The notes under the pieces: model-generated | What the model saw: the letters and a program-made list of their open reading frames with translations, nothing else | What the model was told of the DNA's origin: nothing | The model's database searches: none | DNA from: Clostridia bacterium | Lineage (GTDB): Bacteria; Bacillota_A; Clostridia; Oscillospirales; CAG-272 | Reading direction: 5' to 3' | Assembly (NCBI GenBank): GCA_017408625.1 | Contig: JAFQUG010000197.1 | Location: 1 to 7,229, forward strand | DNA length: 7,229 nucleotides | Translations under genes and position numbers: made by a program | Shown: positions 5,636 to 7,229 of the stretch, in pieces | How the letters are laid out: each line of letters begins with the position of its first letter | Position numbering within the stretch: position 1 is the first letter of the stretch

Positions 5636-7031
5636 ATTCCTTCTTTTTTCCGCAGATCAACAACGCGGCCGATGTAAGCAGCGCGAAAATTCCTGCCGCG
5701 CCAAGCGCACCGCTGCAGCCCTCGCTGCCCGTTTGCTCTTTTTCGGTTTCGGTCGGCGTTGCGCTCGTTGCCTCGCCGTCCTCTGCCCGATCAGTCCCGA
5801 CTGTCTGCTCAGATTCGGACGCGGAGTCATTTTCAGCCCGATCGCTCTCGCCGTGCGTCGTTTGCTCCTCGGGGGCTTTGGTCACCGCCTGCAGCACAAG
5901 ATCGCAAGTGGGCGTCAGCTCCTGCCCTGCCGTAAAAATCTCGCCATCACCCACGCCCCAACCCAAAAGATCGGTCAGCTCTCCCAACGTTTCGGTCAAA
6001 AGCACTTCTTCGGGGATGGTGCAGGACGCTCCCGCTGCCACGCGGATCTCATAGGTCTGCGTGCCGTTGACCAACTGCACGGTGTAATACGGATCAGTGG
6101 TCATGGGGATAAACCGTTTGAGAGAGATCCAACCGCTCTGTCCGTCCGCAAGCTCTACACGCCCGTACCTGCCCTGCACCGCAGTGATGCGATACACAGC
6201 TCCCGCTGTCAGACTTGCCACCTTGCCCGTAGAGGTATCCGGACCTGCATAAGCTGAAAGAAGTCCCTTGCCCGCAATGAAAAGCCCGGGCAAATGATCC
6301 TCAGTGCGATAGTAATCCACCTCGGGCACGTCGGCTGTCTTGTATGCAATACTGCCATATCCCACAATGTAGCGATTATCCAGAGAGTATTCGTGCAGGG
6401 CGACACGGTTATCGCCGTTGCCCTCAATGGCGTATACCACACCGTTTTCGCATTTGAGCACGATGCCGATGTGGTCGGTCGCACGCGAATGCGTTGCCGT
6501 CAGGCTCTTGTAAAAGATCAGATCACCCTTCTTGGGTATGTAACCGTCGGTACGGGCGTGGTAGGATGCCCCGTAGTTCGCACCCTCGCCAATAAACCAA
6601 TTTCTCCATGCAGCGCAGGAGACGTACATGCCGCCCGTCAACCTTTCATCCACGCGCGCCTGGCGCAAGCACCAGTTGACAAACGCCGCGCACCATGCGT
6701 ATCCGTAGCTGTAGCCGTTGCCCTCGCCGTTGTCCAGCTTGCCGAACAATACGTTGTATTCCACAAAATTCTTGCTTCCACCGGCATTGCCGCCTTCCAG
6801 ATCCCCTTGGTTATTTCCCTCGTGATACCCAAGCTGAGAGAGTGCCACCGCGATGACGTCGGTCGCACCGTCGCCTGTCAGCTCGACGGCCAAGAGATTA
6901 TTGTAGTACAGCGTATCCTTGTAGTCCGATGACACCTTATACGAGGGCTCGACCGCAAAAGCAACCACACAAAGTGACGCAATCGCTATGGAAGCGGCCA
7001 TCAGGCCTGCGCAAATTCTCTTTAATTTCAT
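5634..7031 (-). CDS. Secreted CHAP-domain peptidoglycan hydrolase-like protein with SH3-like domain and C-terminal anchor
   Basis: The 465-residue product starts with a signal peptide (MKLKR, hydrophobic 8-25, likely cut after AFA at 26). A CHAP amidase/endopeptidase domain (about 55-230) follows, including ALSQLGYHEG. Catalytic Cys114 is in YAWCAAFVNWC, His187 in DHIGIV, and Glu203 in IEGN is the likely third residue. CHAP domains cut peptidoglycan stem peptides or amide bonds. Residues 255-308 look like a bacterial SH3 domain (GPDTSTGKV, GQSGWI) and 314-383 like an InlB B-repeat. A Ser/Glu/Thr-rich linker (385-435) leads to GCSG and a hydrophobic helix ending in GKKKE. There is no LPXTG motif, so anchoring is by the helix or an unknown processing step. 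I chose ATG 7031 because CCTCC on the plus strand (GGAGG, 7041-7037) precedes it. The in-frame ATG at 7052 would add MGGTEVT but lies in a hairpin loop. Confidence 0.9.
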   Translation of the reverse strand: MKLKRICAGLMAASIAIASLCVVAFAVEPSYKVSSDYKDTLYYNNLLAVELTGDGATDVIAVALSQLGYHEGNNQGDLEGGNAGGSKNFVEYNVLFGKLDNGEGNGYSYGYAWCAAFVNWCLRQARVDERLTGGMYVSCAAWRNWFIGEGANYGASYHARTDGYIPKKGDLIFYKSLTATHSRATDHIGIVLKCENGVVYAIEGNGDNRVALHEYSLDNRYIVGYGSIAYKTADVPEVDYYRTEDHLPGLFIAGKGLLSAYAGPDTSTGKVASLTAGAVYRITAVQGRYGRVELADGQSGWISLKRFIPMTTDPYYTVQLVNGTQTYEIRVAAGASCTIPEEVLLTETLGELTDLLGWGVGDGEIFTAGQELTPTCDLVLQAVTKAPEEQTTHGESDRAENDSASESEQTVGTDRAEDGEATSATPTETEKEQTGSEGCSGALGAAGIFALLTSAALLICGKKKE

Positions 7032-7036
7032 TGTAA

Positions 7037-7098
7037 CCTCCGTGCCGCCCATGGCGGCTCAATCCAAGTTCGCGTGAATGCATAGCAGACGCTCACGC
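7037..7098 (-). promoter_or_regulatory. Structured 5' leader (two hairpins plus Shine-Dalgarno), copy 2
   Basis: On the minus strand, hairpin A has outer stem GCGTGA (7098-7093) with TCACGC (7077-7072); a short inner GCGT/ATGC stem with a 5-nt loop is possible. A 13-nt linker ending in TTGA follows. Hairpin B is GCCGCC (7058-7053), loop ATG (7052-7050), GGCGGC (7049-7044), a perfect six-pair stem. GGAGG (7041-7037) starts 2 nt later. The layout is the same as at 1149-1223; from TTGA through the start codon 30 of 34 bases are identical. The linker length is conserved although its sequence is not. The function is unknown; a shared regulatory RNA or translation-enhancing leader is inferred. Confidence 0.6.
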
Positions 7099-7141
7099 TA
7101 TTCCTTTTCTGTCAGATTATAGGCTTTTTATTTCCACGCCT

Positions 7142-7170
7142 ATTATAACACAGGAAAGTCTTGTTGTAAA
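7142..7170 (-). promoter_or_regulatory. Sigma-A-type promoter of the CHAP gene
   Basis: On the minus strand TTTACA (7170-7165, 5/6) is followed after 17 bp by a perfect TATAAT (7147-7142). The predicted start near 7135 gives a leader of about 104 nt, almost the same as that of the epimerase operon. An inverted repeat ATAGGC/GCCTAT (7119-7124 and 7138-7143) overlaps the edge of the -10 and could be an operator. A second TATAAT (7121-7116) has no matching -35. Confidence 0.82.
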
Positions 7171-7174
7171 TACT

Positions 7175-7202
7175 TTGACGCGGACATGCCCTGTGGTAAT
7201 AT
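7175..7202 (+). promoter_or_regulatory. Possible divergent promoter at the right edge
   Basis: TTGACG (7175-7180, 5/6) is followed after 16 bp by TAATAT (7197-7202, 4/6), which has a TG one base before it (7194-7195), as in extended -10 promoters. It is back to back with the CHAP promoter, four bases away, and would serve a rightward gene beyond the window. Confidence 0.45.
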
Positions 7203-7222
7203 ATGTGAGCCGAGGGAGAAAC

Positions 7223-7229
7223 ATGCATC
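7223..7229 (+). CDS. Possible start of a rightward gene, only two codons visible
   Basis: An ATG at 7223 follows GGGAG (7214-7218) with only 4 nt spacing, downstream of the possible promoter at 7175-7202. Only two full codons are inside the window, so neither the product nor the start choice can be judged; the true start may lie further right. Confidence 0.2.

Noticed and set aside
6294..6932. 212-codon open frame on the plus strand
   Set aside because: It is antisense to the CHAP domain, which shows conserved Cys and His residues in the minus frame.

Overview
The window looks like a chromosomal segment from an anaerobic, Gram-positive, Clostridia-like bacterium, probably an uncultured gut or rumen Oscillospiraceae/Christensenellales-type organism. 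This is inferred from strong GGAGG ribosome binding sites, sigma-A promoters with 17-bp spacers, hairpin-plus-T-tract terminators, a Gram-positive lipoprotein with a LAAC lipobox, and a secreted CHAP cell-wall enzyme with a C-terminal membrane anchor. No rRNA, tRNA, CRISPR array, transposase or phage gene is visible.

Layout from left to right. (1) 1-924, minus strand: a four-helix membrane protein of unknown function, whose C-terminus runs off the left edge. (2) 925-1228: a divergent intergenic region with one promoter per direction, an A/T-rich palindrome between them, and a structured 5' leader on the right-hand side. (3) 1229-3210, plus strand: a two-gene operon of a TIM-barrel sugar isomerase/ketose 3-epimerase-like protein and a cytoplasmic CE15-type (glucuronoyl esterase-like) alpha/beta hydrolase, closed by a strong terminator. 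(4) 3286-5635, plus strand: a monocistronic lipoprotein made of OB-fold-like repeats, with its own promoter and a terminator. (5) 5634-7031, minus strand: a secreted CHAP-domain protein with SH3-like and InlB B-repeat-like segments and a membrane tail, convergent with the lipoprotein and probably sharing its terminator. (6) 7032-7229: the leader and promoter of the CHAP gene, plus weak signs of a divergent gene starting at the right edge.

The operon looks like intracellular carbohydrate processing: an esterase that could de-esterify uronate-type sugars and an isomerase/epimerase that could feed the sugar into metabolism. The lipoprotein and the CHAP protein belong to the cell envelope.

The most unusual signal is in the RNA leaders. 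The epimerase/esterase operon (plus strand) and the CHAP gene (minus strand, about 5.8 kb away) are functionally unrelated, yet they have leaders of nearly equal length (about 110 nt from the -10 box to the ATG). In both, an outer GCGTGA/TCACGC stem is followed by a 13-nt linker, a GCCGYC-ATG-GGCGGC hairpin and a Shine-Dalgarno sequence 2 nt later. The last 34 nt match at 30 positions, and a stem difference preserves pairing. I do not recognise this element as a named riboswitch; it is the best candidate here for an undescribed cis-regulatory RNA.
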